Shown: piece after piece, positions 10,564 through 19,052 of the stretch
Layout: every line of letters starts with the position of its first letter
Position numbering within the stretch: position 1 is the stretch's first letter
Source of the DNA: Pseudanabaena frigida
GTDB lineage: Bacteria; Cyanobacteriota; Cyanobacteriia; Pseudanabaenales; Pseudanabaenaceae
NCBI GenBank assembly: GCA_003242085.1
Contig: QBML01000004.1
Coordinates: forward strand, 62,001-126,000
Length of the DNA: 64,000 bases
Direction of reading: 5' to 3'
The notes under the pieces: generated by a model
Told to the model about the DNA's origin: nothing
Database searches by the model: none
Seen by the model: only the letters and a program-made list of their open reading frames with translations
Made by a program: the position numbers and the translations under genes

Positions 10564-11730
10564 ATGACTCGCTCAACTATGCTTCACAACCCAACCAGAT
10601 TTAAGCCTAGTCCAATTGAAGACGATTCGGAAGAAAATGAAGAAGAGCTGGAATTCTATGACTTTAATGAACCCGAACCAGGTAGTCCGCCTGGGACATT
10701 AATCATTGACGAAGATGCGAGCATTCCGAATATTTTCTTGATTGATTACAATACTGATGAAGCGCTGGGAATTCAGCTTGCTACACCCGAAGAATGTTTT
10801 CCTTATCTTGATACGCATTCAGTCTCATGGGTGGATGTCCAAGGTTTAGGCTCTGAAGATGTATTACAGCGATTGGGGAAAGTATTTGGCCTCCATGCCC
10901 TAGTCCTTGAGGATATCGTCAATATTCCTCAACGCCCCAAGGTTGAGAGTTTTGAAGATCAAGAGTTGATTATCTTGCATATGGTGACTAGTCGAGAAGA
11001 TGGTAGAGGTTTTTATGATGAGCAGGTAAGTTTGATTTTGGGGAGAAACTATGTATTAACGGTACAAGAGGAACCTGAAAACGATGTATTTGAGCCAATT
11101 CGTCAGCGAATTCACCGCAATCGTGGCGTAATCCGCACCCAAAAATCCGATTATCTGACCTATGCCCTCATCGACGCGATCGTGGATGGATTTTTCCCTG
11201 TTCTAGAGGACTATGGCGAGCGACTCGAAGATTTACAAGATGAAGTTGTAGATAAGCCAACCCGTCAAACACTCGATAAAATCCATAAAATCAAGCGCGA
11301 ACTTTTGCTCTTACGCCGCGCTATTTGGCCGCAACGCGATGCAATTAATTCCTTAATCCGTGAAGAAAGTCCTTTGATCGACCGAGAAGTAAGGGTTTAT
11401 TTACGCGATTGTTATGACCACACCGTGCAAGTGATCGATATGGTCGAAACTTACCGCGAACTTGCCGCCAACTTGATGGATATTTATCTATCGTCTTTAA
11501 GCAATAGCACCAATGAGATCATGCGCTTTTTGACGGTGATTTCCACTGTGTTTATTCCACTCACCTTTGTGGCTGGTGTCTATGGCATGAATTTTGATAC
11601 CGAACTAGGCAATATGCCCGAATTAAAATGGCCGTTTGGTTATGCGCTCTGTTGGTTATTGATGCTGGGGATGTCTGGTGGCCTGTTATTTTACTTTTGG
11701 AAAAAAGGCTGGCTATTTAGTCCAAAATAA
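10564..11730 (+). CDS. corA: CorA-family magnesium/cobalt transporter
   Basis: About 388 residues. An acidic N-terminal cytoplasmic domain precedes a long helical stalk and two C-terminal membrane helices. The family signature GMN is present in YGMNFDTE between the two helices, so this is a pentameric inner-membrane divalent cation channel. The start could be ATG at 10564, GTG at 10555 or ATG at 10579. The stop codon lies within the left arm of a 21-bp hairpin shared with the start region of rsmE. Confidence 0.95.
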   Translation: MTRSTMLHNPTRFKPSPIEDDSEENEEELEFYDFNEPEPGSPPGTLIIDEDASIPNIFLIDYNTDEALGIQLATPEECFPYLDTHSVSWVDVQGLGSEDVLQRLGKVFGLHALVLEDIVNIPQRPKVESFEDQELIILHMVTSREDGRGFYDEQVSLILGRNYVLTVQEEPENDVFEPIRQRIHRNRGVIRTQKSDYLTYALIDAIVDGFFPVLEDYGERLEDLQDEVVDKPTRQTLDKIHKIKRELLLLRRAIWPQRDAINSLIREESPLIDREVRVYLRDCYDHTVQVIDMVETYRELAANLMDIYLSSLSNSTNEIMRFLTVISTVFIPLTFVAGVYGMNFDTELGNMPELKWPFGYALCWLLMLGMSGGLLFYFWKKGWLFSPK

Positions 11731-11770
11731 TTACAAAAGAGCGCCAAGGGCTCTTTTGTAATTATTTTGG
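11722..11770 (+). terminator. 21-bp perfect hairpin spanning corA stop and rsmE start
   Basis: Left arm 11722-11742, loop GCCAAGG, right arm 11750-11770, with no mismatch. The corA stop TAA (11728-11730) is in the left arm and the possible TTG start of rsmE (11767) is in the right arm. It is a likely terminator that would also hide the upstream rsmE start in a read-through transcript. Confidence 0.75.
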
Positions 11771-12573
11771 CAAAAACCGTGTTACTTCCCCAATCTATTT
11801 CGCAAACTAAGAGGCGCAGACTGCAAAGGGTGACATTACAATCGCATCAAGTTACTCCAGCCTTACAAATTAATAGCGCGATCGCCCTTACTTCCGAGCA
11901 AAAACACTACTTATGCAATGTACTGCGGCTAGAAATTGGTGCAGAATTTATTGCTCTCGATCGTCAGGGCGGATGGTGGTTAGCAAAGTTATCGAGTGAT
12001 GCGGATATTGCCGAAATTATGGCAAAACTAGAAAATAATTCCGAACTAACCGCTCACATTTCTCTTGGTATCGCCATGCCGAAAGGCAGCAATATTGAGT
12101 CGGTAATTCGGCAAACTACAGAGTTAGGGATACGCCAAATTGTGCCGTTATTTAGCGATCGCACAATTATCAAGTCAGGCACTGAAATTGGCAATCAAAA
12201 ACGCGATCGATGGCAACGTATCGCCGAAGAAGCCTCTGAACTTTCAATGCGTACTTATATTCCCGAAGTCAAGACACCACAAACGTTAGCCGCATGGCTT
12301 GATGATCTTGCCAAAGAGCCTTCACCAACTTTGAAATATATTTGTGCGACCCATCCTGATGCCCCACACTTGCTTACAAGTTTACAAAAAGAAGAACATG
12401 GCGGTCAAATTATTATGGCAACGGGCTGCGAGGGTGGCTGGACTGCTAGAGAGGAGGAATGGGCGATCGCCGCAGGATTTATACCTGTTTCCCTAGGCGA
12501 TCGAGTCTTGTCAGCCGTCACTGCGCCAGTGGTAGCATTGTCAATAGTTAGCGCATTTTTAGATGCTAGATAA
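11767..12573 (+). CDS. rsmE: 16S rRNA (uracil1498-N3)-methyltransferase
   Basis: A SPOUT-fold methyltransferase that modifies U1498 of 16S rRNA with S-adenosylmethionine. GIAMPKGSNIESVIRQTTELG, RWQRIAEEASELS, the ATGCEGGW loop and LGDRVLSAVTAP at the C-terminus are all as expected. The longest frame uses TTG at 11767 and gives 268 residues. Relatives are near 240-250, so the true start may be further in, for example GTG at 11779 or 11830. The stop lies in a terminator stem. Confidence 0.9.
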   Translation: MAKTVLLPQSISQTKRRRLQRVTLQSHQVTPALQINSAIALTSEQKHYLCNVLRLEIGAEFIALDRQGGWWLAKLSSDADIAEIMAKLENNSELTAHISLGIAMPKGSNIESVIRQTTELGIRQIVPLFSDRTIIKSGTEIGNQKRDRWQRIAEEASELSMRTYIPEVKTPQTLAAWLDDLAKEPSPTLKYICATHPDAPHLLTSLQKEEHGGQIIMATGCEGGWTAREEEWAIAAGFIPVSLGDRVLSAVTAPVVALSIVSAFLDAR

Positions 12574-12598
12574 AATCTTTCTGATTGAAAGAATTTTA
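12571..12598 (+). terminator. Terminator after rsmE
   Basis: An 11-bp stem (12571-12581 with 12587-12598, one bulged A) that begins with the stop TAA itself. The right arm ends in an AT-rich run. Confidence 0.6.
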
Positions 12599-12621
12599 TT
12601 AAGTCCCTTTAGAGCTTGAGA

Positions 12622-13074
12622 ATGTTTATGATCGCAAATCAACAGCAATCAGTTCAATATATGGTGCAGCAAACCATTGCCCTGCGTACCAATGGCAAGA
12701 AATTGCACAATATCACCCGCCAAGTTGAAGCCGTTCTAGCTCAATCAGGGATAAGGATGGGACTATGTAACGTCTTTTTGAGACATACATCTGCTAGGTT
12801 GATAATTCAAGAAAATGCCGATCCCGATGTACTCGCAGATTTAGAAACTTTTTTTGCCAAACTGATTCCTGAAGATTCAAGCCAATATCGTCATATCTCT
12901 GAGGGAATTGACGATATGCCCTCCCATATTCGGAGTACGCTTACCAAAACCTCAGAAACAATTCCGATCGCTAATGGTAAACTTGCCCTCGGTACTTGGC
13001 AAGGAATTTTTGTTTGGGAACATCGTAATGTGGGGCATACCCGCGAAGTGCTGATACATATTACAGGATGCTAG
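12622..13074 (+). CDS. YjbQ/UPF0047 family protein
   Basis: About 150 residues of the YjbQ family, a single-domain beta-barrel. Some members have been reported to have weak thiamine-phosphate synthase activity, but the physiological role is unsettled. The conserved RHTSA segment, QENADPDV and the C-terminal GHTREVLI are present. ATG at 12622 and 12628 and TTG at 12616 are all possible starts. The stop is directly followed by the ATG of yvcK without a gap, so the two are probably translationally coupled. Confidence 0.87.
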   Translation: MFMIANQQQSVQYMVQQTIALRTNGKKLHNITRQVEAVLAQSGIRMGLCNVFLRHTSARLIIQENADPDVLADLETFFAKLIPEDSSQYRHISEGIDDMPSHIRSTLTKTSETIPIANGKLALGTWQGIFVWEHRNVGHTREVLIHITGC

Positions 13075-14418
13075 ATGAAGCCCTCAAAAAAACCACCCGC
13101 TAATCGATATCGTCCAACAGCTAAACAGAGAAAGTGGCTGAGAGGATTTCAGTGGTTTTTGCCAGGATTATTAGTAAAGCGATGGTTACTGGTTAGTATC
13201 ATCGGGATCTTTTTAATTGTGTTGGGTATTGCAATTTCGGCAAGGCTGACCCCAATTTTATTTCTGTCACGGTTGATTGGGAATACCCTTGATACTTTAG
13301 TCGCGATCTTACCAAGGCATATGAGCGGTCCGATCGCCTTGTTGATCGGGATTGGACTATTGTGGTTTGGGCAAAAACGGGCGCTCGGTTCGATTACCCA
13401 AGTCTTAATGCCCAATCAAGATAAAGAGCTACTAGAATTACTAGTTTCCCATCGTAAGCTCAATCGCGGCCCAAAAATCGTCACAGTTGGCGGTGGTACT
13501 GGCTTATCAAACTTATTGCGCGGTCTCAAACAATATAGTGCCAATATTACGGCGATCGTCACCGTTGCCGATGATGGCGGCTCTTCTGGGAGATTACGTC
13601 GGGAGCATGGTGTGCTGCCCCCAGGTGACATTCGTAACTGTCTCGCCGCCCTTGCCGATGAAGAAAAGTTAGTTACGGAATTATTTCAATATCGCTTTAA
13701 AACAGGGGAAGGACTATCTGGTCATAGCTTTGGGAATTTATTTCTCACGGCAATGAGTGAGGTAACGGGCGATCTAGAAAAGGCGATCGCGGCTAGTTCT
13801 CAAGTTTTGGCAGTGCGGGGACGTGTACTTCCCGCAACCCTCGATCATATGGTGCTATGGGCTGAGTTTGAAGATGGTCGTTATGTAGAAGGTGAGTCAA
13901 ATATTCCTGAGGCCAAAGGTAAGATTAAACATATTGGCTGTACTCCCGATTCTCCGAAGGGTTTGCCACAGGCTGTTGAAGATATTAGTGAAGCTGACTT
14001 GATCGTCATCGGGCCTGGAAGCTTGTATACCAGCATTATTCCGAACCTACTCGTTCCCGATATTTTACAAGCGTTGATCGATCGCAGTGTACCATCGATC
14101 TATCTTTGTAATATCATGAGTCAGGTAGGAGAAACCGATGAGTATTCAGTATCTGACTATGTAAGAGTTTTAGATGAATTAGCTGGTGTGCGATTGTTTG
14201 ATGTGGTTTTAGTTCAAAAACATCCACCGTCTGAGCGATCGCTTCAACACTATGCTTCCTTCGGATCGCACTTTACACATTTAGATAGAGAAAATCTCGC
14301 CGCAATGGGTTGCCCTGTATTAATTGCAAATATAATGCGAGAAAAAAATAATGGAACTGTTTGTCACGACTCAGAAAAACTTGCAGGTGTCCTAATGCGT
14401 TGGTATAACCGTCAATGA
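13075..14418 (+). CDS. yvcK: Gluconeogenesis factor YvcK (CofD-like)
   Basis: 447 residues. Two N-terminal hydrophobic segments (about 25-60 and 85-105) precede a CofD/YvcK domain with the phosphate-binding [13 protein letters not shown] and a [12 protein letters not shown] segment. In Bacillus the homologue binds UDP-sugars and is needed for growth on gluconeogenic carbon and for cell-wall balance. The N-terminal membrane extension is absent from the shorter firmicute form. It abuts the YjbQ-family gene. Confidence 0.93.
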   Translation: MKPSKKPPANRYRPTAKQRKWLRGFQWFLPGLLVKRWLLVSIIGIFLIVLGIAISARLTPILFLSRLIGNTLDTLVAILPRHMSGPIALLIGIGLLWFGQKRALGSITQVLMPNQDKELLELLVSHRKLNRGPKIVTVGGGTGLSNLLRGLKQYSANITAIVTVADDGGSSGRLRREHGVLPPGDIRNCLAALADEEKLVTELFQYRFKTGEGLSGHSFGNLFLTAMSEVTGDLEKAIAASSQVLAVRGRVLPATLDHMVLWAEFEDGRYVEGESNIPEAKGKIKHIGCTPDSPKGLPQAVEDISEADLIVIGPGSLYTSIIPNLLVPDILQALIDRSVPSIYLCNIMSQVGETDEYSVSDYVRVLDELAGVRLFDVVLVQKHPPSERSLQHYASFGSHFTHLDRENLAAMGCPVLIANIMREKNNGTVCHDSEKLAGVLMRWYNRQ

Positions 14419-14484
14419 TTTTGGGATTTTGCCCGATCTCATGTTAATGTGAAAACCAAAAAATCAATATAAATAAGGTTATCT

Positions 14485-14515
14485 ATTCTTGGTTTGCTCT
14501 AGGTAAATCAAGAAT
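14485..14515 (+). other. Hairpin in the gap after yvcK
   Basis: A 12-bp stem (14485-14496 with 14504-14515) including two G-T pairs that favour a plus-strand RNA, with the loop CTCTAGG. No T-run follows, so it may be a leader structure of the next gene rather than a terminator. Confidence 0.35.
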
Positions 14516-14556
14516 CCCATAGAAATTCAATCTCAAAACGCTAGATCAAACCGTCA

Positions 14557-15012
14557 GTGCTACAGCAGTATCATATCCAAGTTAACAGTGATATTTATGC
14601 TCTTGCTAAGTTGCAAGGGTGGTTTCATCAGTTTCAAAATTTATTGCCAAAGTCCACTTGGATGCAATGCAATTTGGTTTTAGTTGAAGTATTCACCAAT
14701 GTCGTCTCCTACGCCCATGAAGGAATGGCTCAGGAAACACCGATTGATATTGAAATTACGCTCGATAAAACTGAAAAATTTTTGGAGTTACGAATTTGGG
14801 ACTATGGCAAGCCTTTTGATTTTCAGGCTGAAATCGAACGTGCTACCAGAGCGGCTCATATGAATAAAGACTTTGAAAATATTGAAGATATCCCCACTGG
14901 TGGTAGAGGTTTGATTATTGCCAAAACGATCGCTGATGATATTAAGTACGAGGCTATGGATGATGGTCGAAATTGTTTTGTGATGACTAAAGGTTTTTCT
15001 CGCGTTGAATGA
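14557..15012 (+). CDS. RsbW-like anti-sigma factor / serine kinase
   Basis: 151 residues with a single HATPase_c (GHKL) domain. The N box (VLVEVFTNVVSYAHEG), G1 box (WDYGKPFD) and G2 box (TGGRGLIIAKT) are all present. Such proteins phosphorylate STAS-domain anti-anti-sigma factors or bind sigma factors in partner-switching circuits. No STAS partner is encoded nearby. The chosen start is GTG at 14557. The gene converges on a small membrane-protein gene across a 34-bp hairpin. Confidence 0.85.
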   Translation: MLQQYHIQVNSDIYALAKLQGWFHQFQNLLPKSTWMQCNLVLVEVFTNVVSYAHEGMAQETPIDIEITLDKTEKFLELRIWDYGKPFDFQAEIERATRAAHMNKDFENIEDIPTGGRGLIIAKTIADDIKYEAMDDGRNCFVMTKGFSRVE

Positions 15013-15023
15013 TAAAGGCGCTC

Positions 15024-15094
15024 AAACCCAAACCAAGAAAAATTTTAAAAGCGTTGCTTTGCAACGCTTTTAAAATTTTTCTTGGTTTGGGTTT
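15024..15094. terminator. 34-bp perfect hairpin, bidirectional terminator
   Basis: Left arm 15024-15057, loop TTT, right arm 15061-15094, without a single mismatch. This is the longest stem seen in the window. It lies between converging genes, with an AAACCC/GGGTTT outer end and T-runs for plus-strand transcripts. A stem this long exceeds what termination needs. Confidence 0.85.
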
Positions 15095-15100
15095 TTTGTT

Positions 15101-15304
15101 TTAGCGTTTCAACCATAAAACAAAAGCAAATAACGCCACTGGGAATGTAATTGTGGAGATTGCAATTACATTCATTTCATCTGCTGTCAAACCATTTAAT
15201 AATGACAAATTAGGCATGACATACTTGATGACAGCCGAAGCAATCGCTGAATAGACGAGCAACTGCAAGATAAATAAAAATTGTGAAAAGATTTTTAGAG
15301 CCAT
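15101..15304 (-). CDS. Small two-helix membrane protein
   Basis: 67 residues from ATG at 15302-15304; a longer frame starting at 15334 runs into the upstream hairpin. Two hydrophobic segments, about residues 5-28 and 44-65, and a short positive tail (WLKR) suggest a small integral membrane protein. I do not recognise the family. It lies downstream of the penicillin-binding protein gene on the same strand, separated from it by a terminator-like hairpin. Confidence 0.65.
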   Translation of the reverse strand: MALKIFSQFLFILQLLVYSAIASAVIKYVMPNLSLLNGLTADEMNVIAISTITFPVALFAFVLWLKR

Positions 15305-15313
15305 AACGTTAAG

Positions 15314-15344
15314 ATTAAAAAGGTTGAGAAGCAACCTTTTTAAT
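15314..15344 (-). terminator. Terminator after the penicillin-binding protein gene
   Basis: A perfect 13-bp stem (15314-15326 with 15332-15344) and a five-base loop. It starts at the last base of the stop codon when read on the minus strand. Confidence 0.65.
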
Positions 15345-17275
15345 TAGTTTTTCTTTTTGCCACCTTCTTTTTCTTGAATCTCAGCTGGTACGGGGAATTG
15401 CTCAATTGGCTGTCCAGCTAACGCTCTTTCCATAAACTTGCGCCAAATTGGAACCACATACACTCCACCTGTCACGCCATTTGCCATTGGTGAATAATCA
15501 TCATTACCAATCCAAATAGCCACAGCTAGCTGTGGTACATACCCGACAAACCAAGCATCGCGGAAATCAGAGGTTGTCCCAGTTTTACCTGCAACTGGTC
15601 TTCCGTCACTCATCTGTGCTTCCGTTGCTGTGCCATTAGTAACCACACCACGTAAGGCATCAGTTAAGTACGAGACAGCGATCGGATCGAGAATCAGTTC
15701 AGGTTTTGGCGTATTGTCCAAAACCAGATTGCCATTGCGATCGGTTACGCGGGCGATAAGTGTTGTCTTCGATTTATATCCACCACTGGCAAATACCGCG
15801 TAAGCTCCCGCCACTTCCATTGGCGTGACATCTGCTGCCCCAAGAGGTAAAGAAACAACAGGCTTAAGCGGACTATTGATTCCCAACTTGCGACAAATCG
15901 CAATTATATTCTCCGCACCAACCTCGATTCCTAACTTAATCGCGGGAATATTTCGAGAAACGGCGATCGCCTGACGAATACTGATCGGTCCCGAAAACTT
16001 ATTGTCATAGTTGCGAGGTACATAGGGTTCATCGCCATCGGGGATAGTCATTGCACTATCGTCTATCACTGAGTCTGGCGTATAGTTACCAGTTGCAAAT
16101 GCTGCATAGTAAACAAAAGGTTTAAACGAAGATCCTAATTGTCGTCTTGCGAGAACTGCACGGTTAAATTGATTTTTGTCAAAATCGCCGACACCACCTA
16201 CTAACGCCTTCACAAAGCCAGTGCGAGGATCGACTGCTACTAGAGCTAATTGATCGGCATAGGCTCCGCGATCTACTAAATCTTTATGCCCCTCGGCGGC
16301 AACCTCTTCCGCAATGCGTTGCAACTTTAGATCGATTGTGGTCTGGACGCGCAATCCACCTTGCAAAACAACATCTTTACCGAATTTTTCCTCTAACTCG
16401 GCAGTTACAGCCTGTGATACATAAGGAACGCGACTAGCCTCGTAGGAGATCCCTTGCTTGCGAATGACAATTTTCTGAGCTTTAGCAGCTTTGATTTCGG
16501 CAGGTGTTGCCCATCCCAGCTCTGCTAGACGATCCAGGACCAAACCTTGGCGCTTCTTTGCTTCTGAATAATTATCAACAGGATTGAATACTGAAGGAGC
16601 TTGAATTGTTCCTGCTAACATTGCTGCTTCTCCAAGAGTCAAGTCAGCGGCAGATTTGCCAAAATAATTCTGAGAAGCTGTTTCTGCACCGTTAGTGTTT
16701 TTCCCCCAAAATACCTGATTAAGGTACATCTCCAGAATTTGTTCTTTGGTAAATACCTGCTCGACTCTCATTGCTAAGACAGCTTCGGCAACCTTACGAT
16801 TCAGGCTACGTTCGTTAGATAAAAATAAGTTTTTGACTAACTGTTGTGTAAGGGTCGATCCACCTTCAACGGTTCCGCCTGCATTAAAGTTAGCTAAAAT
16901 GGCGCGACCTATACCACTGGGATCGATGCCTTTGTGGGTGTAGAAGTAGGCATCTTCCATAGCCAGAACCGATCGCTTTAGATGTGGTGAGATGCGATCG
17001 AGGGTGACAACTTCACGGTTGACATCACCATGCAAGCGAGCAATTAATTCACCATTAATATCGTAAATGTAAGTGGTTTCAACAGGTACATAACCCTTAA
17101 GGACTCTAACGTCTGGGAGATCGCGAAAGCTGAGTGCTAAGCCGACCAGTCCACCTGCTACTGCTGCACCACCGATCATGATAATGCCAAGTAAAGTGCC
17201 ACCAACAGCTTTGAGTGTGCCTTTTAAAATACTGCCTGTAAGAGACTGAGAACGCTCTACACTATTCGATGCCAC
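15344..17275 (-). CDS. Class A penicillin-binding protein (PBP1A type)
   Basis: 643 residues. A bifunctional peptidoglycan synthase anchored by one N-terminal membrane helix (about 25-50). The GT51 transglycosylase domain shows EDAYFYTHKGID with the catalytic glutamate and GGSTLTQQLVKN. The transpeptidase domain has the three penicillin-binding motifs: SSFK, SRN and KTGT. Length and order match PBP1A. A short C-terminal lysine-rich tail follows. It would act in septal or lateral wall growth. The gene is monocistronic, framed by hairpins. Confidence 0.95.
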   Translation of the reverse strand: MASNSVERSQSLTGSILKGTLKAVGGTLLGIIMIGGAAVAGGLVGLALSFRDLPDVRVLKGYVPVETTYIYDINGELIARLHGDVNREVVTLDRISPHLKRSVLAMEDAYFYTHKGIDPSGIGRAILANFNAGGTVEGGSTLTQQLVKNLFLSNERSLNRKVAEAVLAMRVEQVFTKEQILEMYLNQVFWGKNTNGAETASQNYFGKSAADLTLGEAAMLAGTIQAPSVFNPVDNYSEAKKRQGLVLDRLAELGWATPAEIKAAKAQKIVIRKQGISYEASRVPYVSQAVTAELEEKFGKDVVLQGGLRVQTTIDLKLQRIAEEVAAEGHKDLVDRGAYADQLALVAVDPRTGFVKALVGGVGDFDKNQFNRAVLARRQLGSSFKPFVYYAAFATGNYTPDSVIDDSAMTIPDGDEPYVPRNYDNKFSGPISIRQAIAVSRNIPAIKLGIEVGAENIIAICRKLGINSPLKPVVSLPLGAADVTPMEVAGAYAVFASGGYKSKTTLIARVTDRNGNLVLDNTPKPELILDPIAVSYLTDALRGVVTNGTATEAQMSDGRPVAGKTGTTSDFRDAWFVGYVPQLAVAIWIGNDDYSPMANGVTGGVYVVPIWRKFMERALAGQPIEQFPVPAEIQEKEGGKKKN

Positions 17276-17331
17276 AGTAATCTACCCTTTGTAACTCATG
17301 AGTAATCTTACTTCATTAATAAGTATTTCGT

Positions 17332-17382
17332 GCTAAAACCGAATTGAAAAACTGCAAAGCAGCTTTTCAATTCGGTTTTAGC
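17332..17382 (-). terminator. Terminator overlapping the hisE stop
   Basis: A 24-bp stem with loop AAA. The single non-Watson-Crick position is A-C on the plus strand but G-U in the minus-strand RNA, which agrees with transcription of hisE on the minus strand. The hisE stop codon (17378-17380) lies inside the stem. Confidence 0.8.
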
Positions 17383-17656
17383 GTCTTTGGGCAAGTTTGT
17401 CGTATACCAATTGCAGATCGACGTGGTGATGTGCGATCGCCACAAGGGTGTGATAAAACAAATCTGCTACTTCTGAAGCGATCGCATCGGGGTCGTCGTC
17501 TTTACAAGCCATCACTACTTCGGCAGACTCTTCACCAATTTTTTTTAATATCTTGTTATCGCCACCCGCAAATAGCTTGCATGTGTAAGAGCTTTCTTGT
17601 GGATGCTCGCGGCGATCGACAATAACTGTAAATAATTCTGATAAGGGATCGTTCAT
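17378..17656 (-). CDS. hisE: Phosphoribosyl-ATP pyrophosphatase, stand-alone
   Basis: 92 residues. Hydrolyses phosphoribosyl-ATP to phosphoribosyl-AMP, the second step of histidine synthesis. The alpha-helical MazG-like core shows KKIGEESAEVVMACK and the metal-binding EVADLFYH. In many cyanobacteria this domain is the C-terminal half of a HisIE fusion. Here the ATG stands alone with no HisI part upstream, so hisI must be elsewhere. It is downstream of rplL on the same strand but separated from it by a strong hairpin. Confidence 0.92.
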   Translation of the reverse strand: MNDPLSELFTVIVDRREHPQESSYTCKLFAGGDNKILKKIGEESAEVVMACKDDDPDAIASEVADLFYHTLVAIAHHHVDLQLVYDKLAQRR

Positions 17657-17680
17657 GTTCTAAAACCCATTTTTTATAGA

Positions 17681-17740
17681 TATAGCCAAAACCCAAAAAC
17701 TAGAGTCGGCGCGAAGCGCCGACTCTAGTTTTTGGGTTTT
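17681..17740 (-). terminator. 25-bp perfect hairpin after rplL
   Basis: Left arm 17688-17712, loop GAA, right arm 17716-17740, perfect. It has AAAACCC/GGGTTTT ends and the core GGCGCGAAGCGCC. It is preceded at 17681 by TATAGCCA, shared with the elements at 53141 and 54393. Probable terminator of the rplJ-rplL transcript. Confidence 0.8.
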
Positions 17741-17772
17741 AGTATTTGTTCACGCAAAGCGTTAAGAAATAA

Positions 17773-18162
17773 CTACTTAATGGAAACCTTACCGCCAGCT
17801 TCTTCGATTTGCTTCTTAGCAGCTTCAGCATCAGCCTTAGCCATAGCTTCCTTAACTGTCTTAGGAGCAGACTCAACTAGATCCTTCGCATCTTTTAGAC
17901 CTAAGCCAGTGATTTCACGAACGATCTTAAGAACAGCAATCTTCTTGTCAGCAGGAACTTCGTCAAGTACCAAGTCAAAAGCAGTCTTTTCTTCAACTTC
18001 TTCAACGGCAGCAGCAGCACCAGGGGCAGCCATCATCATGCCACCAACAGGAGCAGCAGCAGAAACGCCGAAGGTTTCTTCGATCGCTTTAACCAATTCA
18101 GAAGCTTCAAGAAGGCTCAAAGACTTTAGTTCTTCAATAATGCTATCGATTTTTGCAGACAT
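17773..18162 (-). CDS. rplL: 50S ribosomal protein L7/L12
   Basis: 129 residues, the usual size. The N-terminal dimerisation helix region ([16 protein letters not shown]), an alanine-rich hinge, and the C-terminal factor-binding domain with KTAFDLVL and [12 protein letters not shown] are present. It forms the ribosome stalk with L10 and recruits elongation factors. It follows rplJ with 84 bases between, a gap that holds three tandem 14-bp repeats. Confidence 0.97.
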   Translation of the reverse strand: MSAKIDSIIEELKSLSLLEASELVKAIEETFGVSAAAPVGGMMMAAPGAAAAVEEVEEKTAFDLVLDEVPADKKIAVLKIVREITGLGLKDAKDLVESAPKTVKEAMAKADAEAAKKQIEEAGGKVSIK

Positions 18163-18192
18163 AGTTTTTCTCTTTAGTTAGTTTAGATTAGG

Positions 18193-18234
18193 TTGATAAT
18201 TCGTAATTGATAATTCGTAATTGATAATTCGTAA
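18193..18234. repeat. Three tandem 14-bp repeats between rplJ and rplL
   Basis: Three perfect copies of TTGATAATTCGTAA at 18193, 18207 and 18221, followed by a partial TTAGCAATT unit. Each unit is two heptamers, reminiscent of cyanobacterial short tandemly repeated (STRR) heptamers. A related AATTCGT array lies between rpsK and rpoA. Confidence 0.8.
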
Positions 18235-18246
18235 TTAGCAATTGTT

Positions 18247-18774
18247 CTAAGCAGCTTCTTTTTCGGAAACAGCCTTGATTGCTCTGCCCAGAGATTGGGG
18301 AACCTCTTTGATACCGATCGCGATCTTGGCGGTAACCGCATTGATTGCGCCAGCAATTTGAGCAATAAGTACTTCCTTAGAAGGCAGATCGGCGATCGCC
18401 TGCAAGTCTTTTGCAGTAAGAGCACGACCCTCTAAGACACCGCCACGTAATTCGGTTTTCTTAGATTCCTTTTGGAAAGCTTGGTATGCCTTAACAGCAC
18501 CACCAATGTCTTCTTTGACAAACAAACAAGCAGAAGGCCCAACTAGAAAAGATTCAAGAGGCTTCCATTCAGGAGTTTCTGAAATTGCTTGCTTGAGCAA
18601 GGTGTTTTTGGTGGTTCTGCACACCGTTCCTGTAGGACGTAGTGAGCGACGGAGCTTGGTAATCTCTGCCACTGACAAAGTCGAAAAGTCAATCACCATG
18701 ACCATTTGAGTTCCTTCAAACTCTTTGGTCATTTCTCCGACTAAAAATTTCTTCTGGTCTAGGGTCTTACCCAT
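18247..18774 (-). CDS. rplJ: 50S ribosomal protein L10
   Basis: 175 residues. Anchors L7/L12 to the ribosome and in many bacteria represses its own operon by binding the mRNA leader. The N-terminal GKTLDQKKFLVGEM and VIDFSTLSVAEITKLRR segments and the helical C-terminal stalk base are typical. A leader of about 280 bases with a terminator-like hairpin precedes it, fitting L10-leader control. Confidence 0.97.
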   Translation of the reverse strand: MGKTLDQKKFLVGEMTKEFEGTQMVMVIDFSTLSVAEITKLRRSLRPTGTVCRTTKNTLLKQAISETPEWKPLESFLVGPSACLFVKEDIGGAVKAYQAFQKESKKTELRGGVLEGRALTAKDLQAIADLPSKEVLIAQIAGAINAVTAKIAIGIKEVPQSLGRAIKAVSEKEAA

Positions 18775-18857
18775 ATATTTCTCACCTCCTGTGTTTTGGC
18801 GTTAGGAATAATGCTGCAAAGAACTACTATTCTTAACTGTGAATCTTTAAAGTCATC

Positions 18858-18889
18858 AAAAAAGCCTCGTCATTTCACAGACCGAGGCT
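18858..18889 (-). promoter_or_regulatory. Terminator-like hairpin in the rplJ leader
   Basis: On the minus strand AGCCTCG pairs with CGAGGCT (18883-18889 with 18863-18869), extendable by a GTC/GAC pair across a bulge, followed by six U residues (18863 down to 18858). It lies about 85 bases before the rplJ ATG, in the usual place of the L10 leader. It may end transcripts from rplK-rplA and act as an attenuator for rplJ-rplL. Confidence 0.6.
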
Positions 18890-19052
18890 CAAAAAACTAT
18901 TCCAAGATTGGAATCTTTTTCAAATCACCTCGGCAGGAAATTAAGCCATTAGCACCTGCTGTCTATGGAGCTATTCAGTTGTAGAAATTTTGTTCTAGGC
19001 TTATTACAACAATTAGACTTAGATTTTTGATTTTTCTTGTAAAGAATTTGAA

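Noticed and set aside
18193-18234. Possible CRISPR array
   Set aside because: The 14-bp units are in direct tandem with no spacers, and there are no cas genes in the window.
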